Shown: positions 26,412-35,421 of the stretch, piece by piece | Layout of the letters: every line of letters begins with the position of its first letter | Position numbering within the stretch: the stretch's first letter is position 1 | DNA from: Phytoactinopolyspora halotolerans | GTDB lineage: Bacteria > Actinomycetota > Actinomycetes > Jiangellales > Jiangellaceae | Direction: 5' to 3' | Assembly (NCBI RefSeq): GCF_010550675.1 | Contig: NZ_JAAGOA010000024.1 | Span: 54,678 to 118,677 of the forward strand | DNA: 64,000 bases | Translations under genes and position numbers: made by a program | Notes under the pieces: generated by a model | The model's input: only the letters and a program-made list of their open reading frames with translations | What the model was told of the DNA's origin: nothing | The model's database searches: none

Positions 26412-26762
26412 ATGCACACGCTTGACGCTGTTGACGCCGCACAGCTGCGCGACGACGTGCCCGACTTCCGGGCTGGGGACACGCTGAAGGTCCACGTCCG
26501 CGTCGTTGAGGGCAACCGTTCCCGAGTCCAGGTCTTCCAGGGCGTCGTGATCCGTCGCCAGGGCGACGGCATCCGCGAGACCTTCACGGTCCGTAAGGTC
26601 AGCTTCGGCGTGGGAGTCGAGCGGACGTTCCCGGTGCACACGCCGATCATCGAGAAGATCGAGGTGGCCACCCGCGGCGACGTCCGGCGCGCCAAGCTCT
26701 ACTACCTGCGGCACCGCCGAGGGAAGGCCGCGAGGATTCGCGAGAAGCGCGAAAACGCCTGA
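26412..26762 (+). CDS. rplS: 50S ribosomal protein L19
   Basis: 116 aa, full-length L19: [33 protein letters not shown] and the C-terminal [15 protein letters not shown] are present. ATG 26412 is the conserved start. Located between trmD and lepB as usual. Confidence 0.97.
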   Translation: MHTLDAVDAAQLRDDVPDFRAGDTLKVHVRVVEGNRSRVQVFQGVVIRRQGDGIRETFTVRKVSFGVGVERTFPVHTPIIEKIEVATRGDVRRAKLYYLRHRRGKAARIREKRENA

Positions 26763-26784
26763 CCCGCGGCCACAAGGAGTGGGC

Positions 26785-27498
26785 GTGATCGAAGACGGCG
26801 TGCCGCCGGGTGATCAGGAAGACGCTGAAGACCCGAAGCCGGCGCGTCGCAGGTGGGTGGCGCTCGTCAAGGAGACCGCCATCGTGGTCGCGTTGTCGCT
26901 GATCATCGCGACTGTCGTGCGGATCTTCTTGGTCCAGGCCTTCCTGATCCCGTCGGAGTCGATGCAGGACACGTTGCTCGTCGGCGACCGCGTGATGGTC
27001 TCCAAGATCAGCATGCACTTCGGTGACGTCGAACGGGGTGACGTCGTCGTCTTCGAGGACCCCGACAACTGGCTGCGGCGGCAGCCGGAGAGCGATGGCG
27101 GCGTCGGCGACAGCATCAAGGGATTCTTCGAGTTCGTCGGGGTATTGCCGGACGACTCGGAAGGTCACCTGATCAAGCGGGTCATCGGTATCGGCGGCGA
27201 CACGGTGGAATGCTGCGACGACGACGGCCGGATCACCATCAACGGTGTGGCGATCGATGAATCGCACTACCTGTATCCCGGCGACGAACCCGCACAGGAG
27301 GACTTCAGCGTCACGGTGCCGGAAGGCGAGCTGTTCGTCCTTGGCGATCATCGGTCCAATTCGGGCGATTCACGCTTCAACGGCTCGTTCTCCGAGGACC
27401 TTGTCGTGGGTAAGGCGTTCGCGGTGGTCTGGCCGATCTCTCGGTGGTCCGGGGTGGGCGCGGGCGACACGTTCGACGACGTGCCTGCGCCCGAGTGA
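26785..27498 (+). CDS. lepB: Signal peptidase I
   Basis: Type I leader peptidase. One N-terminal transmembrane helix (about 31-52) precedes the catalytic Ser59 (IPSESM) and Lys131 (HLIKRVIGIGGD); box E GDHRSNSGDSR is intact. GTG 26785 lies 5 bases after AAGGAG; a GTG two codons earlier is also in frame. 237 aa. An insert of about 25 residues between the Ser and Lys boxes is typical of actinobacterial enzymes. Confidence 0.95.
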   Translation: MIEDGVPPGDQEDAEDPKPARRRWVALVKETAIVVALSLIIATVVRIFLVQAFLIPSESMQDTLLVGDRVMVSKISMHFGDVERGDVVVFEDPDNWLRRQPESDGGVGDSIKGFFEFVGVLPDDSEGHLIKRVIGIGGDTVECCDDDGRITINGVAIDESHYLYPGDEPAQEDFSVTVPEGELFVLGDHRSNSGDSRFNGSFSEDLVVGKAFAVVWPISRWSGVGAGDTFDDVPAPE

Positions 27499-27516
27499 AT
27501 CGCCCGGCCGAGTCAG

Positions 27517-27522
27517 TAAGCT
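27517..27522 (+). promoter_or_regulatory. Possible -10 for rnhB
   Basis: TAAGCT, 10 bases before the ATG, fits TANNNT and would yield an almost leaderless mRNA. No -35 is evident. Confidence 0.3.
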
Positions 27523-27532
27523 GGACTGGGTC

Positions 27533-28306
27533 ATGACCGTCTTACTCGACAGGCCACGTGTCCTCCTCCGCAAGGACTCGGGCATGTATGCCTATGAGCG
27601 TGGACTGGCACGCGCGGGCTTCGCCCCGGTGGCCGGCGCGGATGAGGCGGGCCGCGGGGCGTGTGCCGGACCGCTGGTGGTCGGTGCGGCCGTGCTCTCC
27701 GACGGCAAGCGAGGCCAGGTGCCCGGTCTGGCGGACTCCAAGCTGCTGACCCCGGCTGCCCGGGAGCGGGCGTACGACGAGGTGGTCAAGCGGGCGCTGG
27801 CGTGGTCGGTGGTCATCGTGGAGCCGGCCGAGGTCGACCGGATGGGCCTGCACCGGTGCAACATCGAAGCCATGCGACGTGCGCTGGCTCGCCTGGACGT
27901 GGCACCGTCGTACGTGCTGACCGACGGTTTCCCGGTGGCCGGTCTCGGTGTTCCGGGCTTGGCCATGTGGAAGGGCGACCAGGTGGCCGCCTGCATCGCG
28001 GCCGCATCGGTCATCGCGAAGGTGACGCGGGACCGGATCATGGTGGAGCTGAACGAGCGCTGGCCGGGTTACGGATTCGACGAGCACAAGGGGTATGTGA
28101 CCGGCGAGCATCAGCGGGCGCTGGAGCGGCTGGGTGCGAGCCCGGTGCACCGTCGTTCGTACGTGAACGTCGCCCGGGTGCTTCCGGAGGGTGAACGTCC
28201 GCGCGCCGTCTTCGGCGAGGAGAGCGGTATCGACGATGGATCGGGCGACGCGGACGGCATTCTGGCCGTACCGTTCCCATCCGATCCCCAGGACGAAGGA
28301 GCGTGA
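27533..28306 (+). CDS. rnhB: Ribonuclease HII
   Basis: Endonuclease removing RNA from RNA-DNA hybrids. The metal-binding motif GADEAGRGACAGP, the DSKLL motif, and VLTDGFPV plus KGDQVAACIAAASVIAKVTRD are intact. ATG 27533 gives 257 aa; the C-terminal ~35 residues (acidic, Asp/Gly-rich) extend past the usual end. Confidence 0.95.
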   Translation: MTVLLDRPRVLLRKDSGMYAYERGLARAGFAPVAGADEAGRGACAGPLVVGAAVLSDGKRGQVPGLADSKLLTPAARERAYDEVVKRALAWSVVIVEPAEVDRMGLHRCNIEAMRRALARLDVAPSYVLTDGFPVAGLGVPGLAMWKGDQVAACIAAASVIAKVTRDRIMVELNERWPGYGFDEHKGYVTGEHQRALERLGASPVHRRSYVNVARVLPEGERPRAVFGEESGIDDGSGDADGILAVPFPSDPQDEGA

Positions 28307-28308
28307 GG

Positions 28309-28623
28309 ATGAGCGCGGAAGACCTAGAGAAGTACGAGTCGGAGATGGAGCTCTCGCTCTATCGCGAGTACCGCGACGTGGTCAGCCTGTTCTCGTACGT
28401 GGTGGAGACCGAGCGACGCTTCTACCTCACCAACAACGTCGACCTCCAGGTCCGGGGCGAAGGCGCCGAGGTGTACTTCGAGGTGACGATGAGCGACGCG
28501 TGGGTGTGGGACATGTACCGCCCGGCCAGGTTTGTGAAGAACGTCAAGGTGGTCACCTTCAAGGACGTCAACGTCGAGGAACTGGCCAAGAGCGACCTGG
28601 AGATACCGAAGACGGACGACTGA
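28309..28623 (+). CDS. DUF2469 conserved actinobacterial protein
   Basis: 104 aa, strongly conserved in actinobacteria between rnhB and yraN: MSAEDLEKYESEMELSLYREYRDV, here split, with YLTNNVDL and WVWDMYRPARFVKNVKV. GAAGGAG precedes the ATG by 7 bases. Function unknown. It begins 2 bases after rnhB and is surely cotranscribed. Confidence 0.93.
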   Translation: MSAEDLEKYESEMELSLYREYRDVVSLFSYVVETERRFYLTNNVDLQVRGEGAEVYFEVTMSDAWVWDMYRPARFVKNVKVVTFKDVNVEELAKSDLEIPKTDD

Positions 28624-28755
28624 GTCGTCTGGTCCGGGCGAGCCGACGGGGCCTGCCCGGCCTGGCGGTCCGTGGCGTGATCACGCCGTGGCATTGTCGG
28701 CACCCGTAGCGGTCCGGCCGACATGGATGCCCAAGGGTGGAGTGGCCACGCGCGA

Positions 28756-28810
28756 TTGTCCACAGGCACAATTGTCGTGTTCTGTCCGTTCGCCATCGCA
28801 GTTATTCACA
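28756..28810. other. Two DnaA-box-like sequences
   Basis: TTGTCCACA (28756-28764) is a perfect match to the DnaA box favoured in actinobacteria, and TTATTCACA (28802-28810) differs by one base from the Escherichia coli consensus TTATCCACA. Both point the same way, 46 bp apart, in the 250-base gap before yraN. Confidence 0.4.
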
Positions 28811-28874
28811 ATCAAGCGGGCGCACTTCCATTTGACTGAGCTGATCAGCAAGCTCGTGTCGGGAGGTGTTGCCG

Positions 28875-29231
28875 GTGCGAGTCAAAGACAGCGTCGGTGC
28901 GTACGGCGAGGACGTCGCCGCACGGTACCTGGAAGACAAGGGCCTGGTGATCGTCGCCAGGAACTGGCGGTGCGCGGCTGGTGAGATCGACATCGTCGCG
29001 CTCGACGGCGACCTGGTGGTCATATGCGAGGTCAAGACGCGCAGCGGGTTCGGGTACGGCTCGGGTCTCGAGGCGGTCACTCGGGAGAAGGGCGCGCGGC
29101 TGCGCAGGCTGGCGGTAGCGTGGCGGGAAGCGAACGGGTGTGATCGTGCTCCGGTGCGCATCGACGTGGTGGCCGTCCACCGCGGGCGCTCGGACGCGCC
29201 GCTGATCGAACATGTCGAGGGCGCGTTCTGA
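28875..29231 (+). CDS. yraN: YraN family (UPF0102) nuclease-like protein
   Basis: 118-aa Holliday-junction-resolvase-fold protein. The pattern GAYGEDVAARYLEDKG, CAAGEIDIVALDGD and EVKTR carries the family's putative catalytic residues. GTG 28875 lies 8 bases after GGGAGG. The stop overlaps the comM start by one base. Confidence 0.93.
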   Translation: MRVKDSVGAYGEDVAARYLEDKGLVIVARNWRCAAGEIDIVALDGDLVVICEVKTRSGFGYGSGLEAVTREKGARLRRLAVAWREANGCDRAPVRIDVVAVHRGRSDAPLIEHVEGAF

Positions 29232-30760
29232 TGCGCCTCGGTCGGTGCCGAAGCGTGGCGCTGGTCGGTGTTCAGGGGACCGTCGTCGACATCGACGTCC
29301 ACATCGGCGGCATGCCCGGCTTCACCCTGGTCGGCCTGCCCGATGCGTCGCTCTACGAGGCGCGCGATCGGGTGCGGGCGGCCATCCTGTCCAGCGGTGA
29401 GCGGTGGCCGCTGCAGAAGATCACCGCGAGCCTGTCCCCGGCCGCGCTGCCGAAGCGTGGTAGCCACTTCGACCTCGGCGTCGCGGTGGCCGTGCTCAGC
29501 GCCGCCGAGGAGCTACCGGAAGCGGCGATCGAGGACGTGGTCTTCATCGGCGAGCTGGGGCTGGACGGCCGGCTGCGCTCCGTCCCCGGGGTGCTGCCGG
29601 CGGTGCTGGCGGCCTCGAAGGCAGGGGTGCGGCGTGTGGTGGTTCCGGAACGCAACGCCCGGGAGGCGAGCCAGGTTCCTGGGGTACACGTGCTGGGCGC
29701 GCGTTCGCTGCGCCAGGTGCTGGCCTTCCTGCGCGGTGCGGATATGCCGGACGAACCGCCCGAGGAGCACGTCGCTCTGCCCGACTCCCTGCCGCACGAT
29801 CCGGGGTTGGACCTGGCGGATGTAGCCGGCCAGGAGGAGGCGAAGCGAGCCGTGGAGGTGGCTGCCGCCGGTCATCACCACCTGCTGCTGGAAGGTCCAC
29901 CGGGAGCGGGTAAGACCATGCTGGCGCGACGGCTTCCGGGTCTCCTGCCCGACCTGAGTACCGAGGAGTCGTTGGAGGTCACGGCGATCCATTCGGTGGC
30001 CGCAGTGCTGCCGCCGGATCGGCCTTTGGTGATCCGCCCGCCGTTCGCCGATCCGCACCATTCGGCATCGCCGGTGTCGATCATCGGCGGTGGGAGCCGG
30101 ATCGTCCGACCCGGGGCGATCAGTCTGGCGCACCGGGGCGTCCTCTTCCTCGACGAGGCGCCGGAGTTCAACCGCCAGGTGATCGAGTCCCTGCGGGAGC
30201 CGCTGGAGAACGGGAAGATCGTGGTGTCCCGCGCCGCCACCACCGCTGTGTTCCCGGCGTCGTTTCTTCTGGTGCTGGCACAGAACCCGTGTGAGTGCGG
30301 CAATCACGGGAGTCGCTACCGCGAGTGTGAGTGCACCCCGTACTCGGTACGGCGCTACCGGCAGCGCGTCTCCGGGCCGGTGCGGGACCGGATCGACATC
30401 TACCGGAGGGTGCTGCCGCCGTCGATGGCCGACATCGATCTTCGGTTGCAGATCGCGGAGACGACGAAGGCGGTCGCGGAGCGGGTGGCGATCGCGCGGG
30501 AGCGTCAGACACGCCGGCTGGCGGACACACCCTGGCGAGTCAACAGTGAGGTGCCGATGGCCTTCCTGAAGCGAGAATTCCCGCTCCCGGGCGAGGTCAC
30601 GGCGCCCGCGTACGAGAAACTGCGCCAGGGCACGGTCACGGCCCGCGGCGCGGACCGCATCGTCCGGCTGGCGTGGACGGTCGCCGACCTGGCCGGGCAT
30701 GGCCGGCCGACCCGCGACGATGTGCACGTGGCCATCGGCCTCAGGGTGGGGGACCGGTGA
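29231..30760 (+). CDS. comM: YifB/ComM family Mg-chelatase-like AAA ATPase
   Basis: 509-aa hexameric helicase of the ComM type, which promotes branch migration during natural transformation. N-terminal ChlI/Lon-like domain (GLPDASLYEARDRVRAAI), AAA module with Walker A GPPGAGKT and Walker B GVLFLDEAPEF, and C-terminal Mg_chelatase_C. The CxCG/CxC group (NPCECGN, CEC) is present. Coupled to yraN upstream and dprA downstream. Confidence 0.94.
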   Translation: MRLGRCRSVALVGVQGTVVDIDVHIGGMPGFTLVGLPDASLYEARDRVRAAILSSGERWPLQKITASLSPAALPKRGSHFDLGVAVAVLSAAEELPEAAIEDVVFIGELGLDGRLRSVPGVLPAVLAASKAGVRRVVVPERNAREASQVPGVHVLGARSLRQVLAFLRGADMPDEPPEEHVALPDSLPHDPGLDLADVAGQEEAKRAVEVAAAGHHHLLLEGPPGAGKTMLARRLPGLLPDLSTEESLEVTAIHSVAAVLPPDRPLVIRPPFADPHHSASPVSIIGGGSRIVRPGAISLAHRGVLFLDEAPEFNRQVIESLREPLENGKIVVSRAATTAVFPASFLLVLAQNPCECGNHGSRYRECECTPYSVRRYRQRVSGPVRDRIDIYRRVLPPSMADIDLRLQIAETTKAVAERVAIARERQTRRLADTPWRVNSEVPMAFLKREFPLPGEVTAPAYEKLRQGTVTARGADRIVRLAWTVADLAGHGRPTRDDVHVAIGLRVGDR

Positions 30761-32019
30761 ACGACATCGACCGACCGGCCACCGGTATTCCGGCCGCCGA
30801 CGTTCCGGTCGCCGACCTTCCTGTCGTCGGCGTTCCGGCCGGCGACATTCGGGCGACCGGAACGCCGTCCGAGGACATCCAGGCACGCAGCACGGCTGAC
30901 CGGGCGGCCCGGGCGGCGCTGTCCGCAGTTGTCGAGCCCGCCAACCGCAAGGTGGTCGCGCGGGTGTACGCGACCGGAGCGGAGGCGACCTGGCGGGCGA
31001 TCAGCCGGCGAGATCCGCATCTGGACACCGACGGCGTGCTCGCGCGCCGAGCGGAAGGCGTGGACGGGGCGGCACTGCTTCAGCACGCGGCCGGACTCGG
31101 TATCCGGTTCGTCTGCCCGTCGGACGCGGAATGGCCGGCCGGATTCGCGACGATGCCGGACACCCTCGACGCCGGTACGGACTCGGTGCCGCCGCCGTTC
31201 GGCCTGTGGGTCCGTGGCAACGGCTCACTGGCGGCATGCGAACCGCGAGCGATCGCGGTGGTGGGTTCGCGCGCGGCGTCACCGTATGGCCGGCACGTGG
31301 CCGGGGACATCGCCGCCGACCTCGCCGCGCGGGGGTGGATCGTGGTCTCCGGTGCCGCCTACGGGATCGACGCTGCCGCCCACCGAGGCTGCCTGGCCAT
31401 GGGCGGAGTGACGGTCGCGGTGCTTGCCTGCGGGCTGGACATGGACTATCCGAGATCGCACAGCGAGCTGCTGGCCCGGATCGCCCAGGATGGCGTGGTG
31501 GTCAGCGAGCTCGCCCCCGGCATGCAGCCGATGCGTTCCCGGTTCATCGCGCGTAACCGCCTGATCGCCGCGTTGACCTCGGGGACGGTGGTGGTGGAGG
31601 CGGCGCGGCGCTCCGGCGCGTTGAGTACGGCGCACTGGGCGGTCAAGCTGGGACGCGAGGTGATGGCGGTTCCCGGCCCGGTCACCTCTGAGCAGTCGTC
31701 CGGCTGCCACGAATGGATCCGCAACCGCGGCGCGGTGCTGGTGACCGACGCCGACGAGGTGGCGGATACGGCGGGCCGGTTGGGGCCGGACGCGGCTCCG
31801 CTGGCCGTGGGCGAGGAGCGCCCGCTCGACCGGTACAGCCCCGACGTCCGCCACGTGTACGAGCGGATGCCCGCGCGGGCAGTCACCACCGTTCCCGACC
31901 TCGCCCGAGAGAGTGGCTACCCACCGCCGTTCGTGGAGCAGTCGCTCCGCGAGCTCGCGGCGGGCGGACTCGTCCTGGCGGTGCTCGACGGCTGGGTACG
32001 GGTCCCGGGCGCGGCATAG
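30757..32019 (+). CDS. dprA: DNA processing protein DprA
   Basis: Loads RecA on incoming single-stranded DNA. The Rossmann-like DprA core (VVGSRAASPYGRH, VSGAAYGIDAAAHRG, ACGLDMDYPRSH, FIARNRLIAAL) and a C-terminal winged helix are intact. GTG 30757 overlaps the comM stop (GTGA). 420 aa; the first ~40 residues are unusual, built of six imperfect pentapeptides of the form (I/V/L)Pxx(D/G) (residues 11-40). Confidence 0.94.
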   Translation: MNDIDRPATGIPAADVPVADLPVVGVPAGDIRATGTPSEDIQARSTADRAARAALSAVVEPANRKVVARVYATGAEATWRAISRRDPHLDTDGVLARRAEGVDGAALLQHAAGLGIRFVCPSDAEWPAGFATMPDTLDAGTDSVPPPFGLWVRGNGSLAACEPRAIAVVGSRAASPYGRHVAGDIAADLAARGWIVVSGAAYGIDAAAHRGCLAMGGVTVAVLACGLDMDYPRSHSELLARIAQDGVVVSELAPGMQPMRSRFIARNRLIAALTSGTVVVEAARRSGALSTAHWAVKLGREVMAVPGPVTSEQSSGCHEWIRNRGAVLVTDADEVADTAGRLGPDAAPLAVGEERPLDRYSPDVRHVYERMPARAVTTVPDLARESGYPPPFVEQSLRELAAGGLVLAVLDGWVRVPGAA

Positions 32020-32065
32020 CGGCGACCCGGCGGGCGGTGGGTTTCGGGCGTGGAACAATGACGGG

Positions 32066-32773
32066 ATGCAGCGGATCGGCGACACTGCCAACCTTGGCGA
32101 GAAGATCCTGGACGAGCTGCGCACGGCGATCGTCAGCGGCGAACTGGTGCCCGGGCGGCTGTACTCGGTGCACGAGCTCGCCGAACGCCTCGGTGTCTCG
32201 CGGACCCCGGTCCGAGAAGCGTTGATCCAGCTCGCCGCCCAGGGCATGGTGCGGTTCGAGCGCAACCGCGGAGTGCGGATCTTGCAGACGTCCCTGCACG
32301 ACTTGGAGGAGGTGTTCGCGATCAGGCTGCTGCTGGAGGTTCCGGCCACGTTCCGCGCCGCCGGTCAGCCGACGCCGCACCTCCGCCGGGAGCTGCGCAC
32401 GCAGCTCGACCGGATGCGGGCGGCCGCCGACGAGCACGACGAGAGTGAGTTCATGTCGGCGGACCGGCGGTTCCACGAGGTGATCAACGAGGCGTCCGGC
32501 AACGTGCGGCTGGCCCGGTACGTCGACTCGTTGCGGGACATGGTGCTGTTGCGCGGGACATCCACCGTCGATCGCTCGCGCAGTCTGCAGGACATCCTGG
32601 CCGAGCACGAGACGGTCGCTGAGTTGATCGAGAACGGGCGCGCACAAGAGGCCGCCGAGGCGATGCGCAGTCACCTGCTGAACACAGCGAGGCTGCTGGT
32701 CGCGCAGGAGGCGGCTGAACGAGGTGACCCGGTGCCGTCGGTGTCGTTGGAGTGGACGCGATACCCCGGCTGA
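32066..32773 (+). CDS. GntR-family regulator, FadR/FCD type
   Basis: 235 aa. N-terminal winged helix (LGEKILDELRTAIVSGELVPG, split; LAERLGVSRTPVREAL) and an all-helical FCD ligand domain with the metal-binding pattern of Asp/His residues (ADRRFHEVI, ILAEHETVAE). AACAAT six bases before the ATG suggests a leaderless transcript. It lies directly upstream of and in the same direction as the lactonase/transhydrogenase operon and is its likely regulator through the palindrome at 32835. Confidence 0.9.
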   Translation: MQRIGDTANLGEKILDELRTAIVSGELVPGRLYSVHELAERLGVSRTPVREALIQLAAQGMVRFERNRGVRILQTSLHDLEEVFAIRLLLEVPATFRAAGQPTPHLRRELRTQLDRMRAAADEHDESEFMSADRRFHEVINEASGNVRLARYVDSLRDMVLLRGTSTVDRSRSLQDILAEHETVAELIENGRAQEAAEAMRSHLLNTARLLVAQEAAERGDPVPSVSLEWTRYPG

Positions 32774-32826
32774 GCACCACCCGGCCGGCGCCGGCCTGAC
32801 TGAACGCGCCGACGAGAGTGAACTGA

Positions 32827-32856
32827 TTGACAGAGTAGCATGCTACATGCCACTCT
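32827..32856 (+). promoter_or_regulatory. Promoter and probable GntR operator
   Basis: A consensus -35 TTGACA (32827-32832) and CACTCT (32851-32856, spacer 18) enclose a perfect 12-bp palindrome GTAGCATGCTAC (32835-32846). AGAGT/ACTCT arms (32832-32836 and 32852-32856) flank it. A repressor bound here would block RNA polymerase. Confidence 0.65.
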
Positions 32857-32895
32857 CAGGCCATCGTTTGTTCTGGGAGGCGCAAGGAGGCGCAC

Positions 32896-33702
32896 ATGAC
32901 GGCACCGTTCAAGGTTCACCTGTTGCAGACCGGGGTGATGGAGTGCGACAAGACCTGGCTGTTGCTGAAGCCGGGCAGCACCATCACCGACCGCTCCCGC
33001 ACCGCACAGCCGGCCCCGTGGACCACCTGCCCCACCCATGCGGTGCTGATCGAGCACCCGGATGGGCGCATTCTCTGGGACACAGGTGTGCCGCAGGATT
33101 GGGAGACCAGATGGGCGCCGACCGGCCTCCAGGAGTTCTTCCCCGTCCAGGAGGGGACCAGCTACCTGCAGGATTCGCTCGCGGCGCTTGAGCTGAGCCC
33201 GGAGGATATCGACATCCTGGTCCTCAGCCACCTGCATTTCGACCATGCCGCGAACGCGAAGCTGTTCGACAACGGCAGAACCCGGATCATGGTCAACCGC
33301 CAAGAGCACGAGGGCGCCCTCGGCATCGATGGTCCGTTCAAGGGTGCCCACCTGAAGGTGGACTACGAAGGCATCGACTACCACCTGCTCGACGGCGACG
33401 TCGAGATCGTGCCGGGGGTGAGCGTAATCGAGACGCCCGGGCACACCTGGGGCACGATGTCGCTCAGAGTCGACTGCGCGGAGTCCGGGACGAAGATCTT
33501 CACCTCCGACGCCGTGTACCTGGCCGACAGCTGGGGCCCGCCGGCCGTCGGCGCCGCTATCGTCTGGGACAACCTGAAATGGCTGGAGTCCGTGGAGAAA
33601 CTGCGCAGAATCGCCGAGGAGACCGACGCGCAGGTGATCTTCGGCCACGATCCCGACCAGGCGGCGACGTTGCCGTTCGCGCCCGCCGGGTTCTACCAGT
33701 GA
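32896..33702 (+). CDS. Metallo-beta-lactamase-fold lactonase (AiiA/AttM-like)
   Basis: 268 aa. The zinc-binding motif [10 protein letters not shown] (His112, His114, Asp116, His117), the TPGHTWG histidine, the TSDAVY Asp/Tyr pair and the final FGHDPDQ are arranged as in N-acyl-homoserine-lactone and gamma-butyrolactone lactonases. AAGGAGG precedes the ATG. Role inferred: opening a lactone ring to a hydroxyacid, which the next enzyme could oxidise. Quorum-signal degradation is the alternative. Confidence 0.85.
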   Translation: MTAPFKVHLLQTGVMECDKTWLLLKPGSTITDRSRTAQPAPWTTCPTHAVLIEHPDGRILWDTGVPQDWETRWAPTGLQEFFPVQEGTSYLQDSLAALELSPEDIDILVLSHLHFDHAANAKLFDNGRTRIMVNRQEHEGALGIDGPFKGAHLKVDYEGIDYHLLDGDVEIVPGVSVIETPGHTWGTMSLRVDCAESGTKIFTSDAVYLADSWGPPAVGAAIVWDNLKWLESVEKLRRIAEETDAQVIFGHDPDQAATLPFAPAGFYQ

Positions 33703-33712
33703 GGGCGGCGAC

Positions 33713-34990
33713 GTGACCGAGTACGTGCATGAGACCGTCTTCACCTGGGGTGCCACGCCGCTGAAGTTCGGCGCCGGTGCGGTGGATGAGATCGGCTGGG
33801 ATCTGGCCCAGCAAGGCGCTCGCCGGGTGCTGATCGTCACCGATCCGGGTGTCGCGGCCAGCGGCGTCCCGCAACGGGTCGCGGATGCGGCCACCGCCGG
33901 CGGGCTGAACGTCGAGATCTACGACGAGGTCCATGTCGAGCCGACCGACGCCAGCGTCACCGCCGCGGTCAAGGCGGCGTCTCGCTCGGAGTGGGACGGG
34001 TTCATCGCGGTAGGCGGTGGTTCCACGATCGACACCGCCAAGGCGATCAACCTGATGACGACCTACCCCGCGGATCTGCTCGACTACGTGAACAAGCCGA
34101 TCGGCCAGGCGCTGCCGCCGCCCGGACCGCTCAAGCCGCTGGTGGCGGTGCCGACCACGGCCGGTACCGGCTCGGAGACGACGCCGGTGTGCGTCATGGA
34201 CTTCCTGGATCTGAAGGTCAAATCCGGCATCAGCCACCCCAGGCTGCGGCCCACCATGGCCGTCGTCGACCCGCTGCTGACGCTCAGCATGCCGCCGGAG
34301 GTCACCGCCGCCAGCGGCATGGATGTGACATGCCATGCCTTGGAGTCGTACACGGCGCGGCCATTCCACTCGTTCCGCCGGCATCGCCCGGAGACCAGGG
34401 TGGCGTATTGCGGTTCCAACCCGATCTCAGACGCCTGGACGGAGCAGGCGCTGGGGCTGTTGGCGCGTTCCTTCCGCAGGGCCGTGTTGAACGGCGGCGA
34501 TCTCGAAGCCCGGACCGACATGATGCTGGCGGCCACCTACGCCGGGATGGGATTCGGCAACGCCGGCGTGCACATCCCGCACGCGTGCGCCTACCCGATC
34601 GCCGGCCGCGTCCGCGACTACCGGCCGAAGAACTATCCGCAGGACGAGGCGCTGGTGCCGCATGGGCAATCGGTGGCGCTGACCGCACCGGCGGCGTTCC
34701 GGTTCACGTTCCCCACGGATCCGGCGAAGCATCAGCGGGCGGCCGAGCTGCTCGACGCGGACGGTGACCGGCCGGCGGACCCGCGCGAGCAGCTGCCGGC
34801 GGCACTCTCGTCGTTGATGCGCGACATCGGCTTCCCGAACGGCATCGGCGCCGTCGGCTACGGTCACGATGACATCCCGGATCTGGTCCAGGGCACCCTG
34901 CAACAGCAGCGCTTGCTCGCTGTTGCGCCCCGGGACGTGCAGGATGAGGATCTGGCCGCGATACTCCACGAATCGATCGAGAACTGGTGA
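33713..34990 (+). CDS. Hydroxyacid-oxoacid transhydrogenase (HOT, ADHFE1-like)
   Basis: 425-aa iron-type alcohol dehydrogenase of the HOT subfamily: 4-hydroxybutyrate + 2-oxoglutarate gives succinate semialdehyde + D-2-hydroxyglutarate, with bound nicotinamide cofactor. Blocks I recognise from the animal enzyme include KFGAGAVDEIGWDL, VHVEPTDAS, GGGSTIDT (101-108), LLDYVNKPIG, VPTTAGTGSETT, GSNPISDAW, GFGNAGVHIPH and VPHGQSVALTAPA. Conservation of these subfamily blocks makes this more specific than a generic iron alcohol dehydrogenase. GTG start 10 bases after the lactonase gene. Confidence 0.88.
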   Translation: MTEYVHETVFTWGATPLKFGAGAVDEIGWDLAQQGARRVLIVTDPGVAASGVPQRVADAATAGGLNVEIYDEVHVEPTDASVTAAVKAASRSEWDGFIAVGGGSTIDTAKAINLMTTYPADLLDYVNKPIGQALPPPGPLKPLVAVPTTAGTGSETTPVCVMDFLDLKVKSGISHPRLRPTMAVVDPLLTLSMPPEVTAASGMDVTCHALESYTARPFHSFRRHRPETRVAYCGSNPISDAWTEQALGLLARSFRRAVLNGGDLEARTDMMLAATYAGMGFGNAGVHIPHACAYPIAGRVRDYRPKNYPQDEALVPHGQSVALTAPAAFRFTFPTDPAKHQRAAELLDADGDRPADPREQLPAALSSLMRDIGFPNGIGAVGYGHDDIPDLVQGTLQQQRLLAVAPRDVQDEDLAAILHESIENW

Positions 34991-34998
34991 CCGCAACC

Positions 34999-35421
34999 AT
35001 GCCGATATATGACTACGCCTGCGTCGGCGGGCACCGTTTCGAGATGCTGGTCCGCTCCGCCGGCAGCGCCGACCCGGCCTGCCCGGAATGCGGCGATGCG
35101 ACGCGGCGCCGGCCGTCCGCGGTACGGCTCGCCGGCACGGCCGACCCGGGGCCGAGCCGGGACGACGCGCCGAAGAGCTGGCAGGCCACCGGGAACGGAG
35201 ACCGGGAGACGCTGAAGTACTGGCACCGGCAGATGTCGCAGCGCGAGCGGCTGGAGCAGAAGTACCCGGAGCTGGCCGGCGACCGGCGACCGGTGCTCGC
35301 ACACGAAGGGCGGTTCGCCGGTGCGCCGTTACGCGCCGGCGACGCGTTGCCGACCGGTGGCCCGTCCTCGGCAGCGAGCCAACCACCATCGACGGAAGGC
35401 GGCCGGGAAACCAACGGATGA
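34999..35421 (+). CDS. FmdB-type zinc ribbon protein
   Basis: 140 aa. The N-terminal zinc ribbon MPIYDYAC...CPECGD is the FmdB/CxxC_CxxC_SSSS type; the rest is hydrophilic and Pro/Gly-rich. ATG 34999 matches the family start MP(I/T)Y; a GTG at 34987 overlapping the HOT stop would add four residues. The stop overlaps the next ATG (ATGA). Role unknown; its place within the operon suggests a link with the oxidoreductases. Confidence 0.82.
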   Translation: MPIYDYACVGGHRFEMLVRSAGSADPACPECGDATRRRPSAVRLAGTADPGPSRDDAPKSWQATGNGDRETLKYWHRQMSQRERLEQKYPELAGDRRPVLAHEGRFAGAPLRAGDALPTGGPSSAASQPPSTEGGRETNG

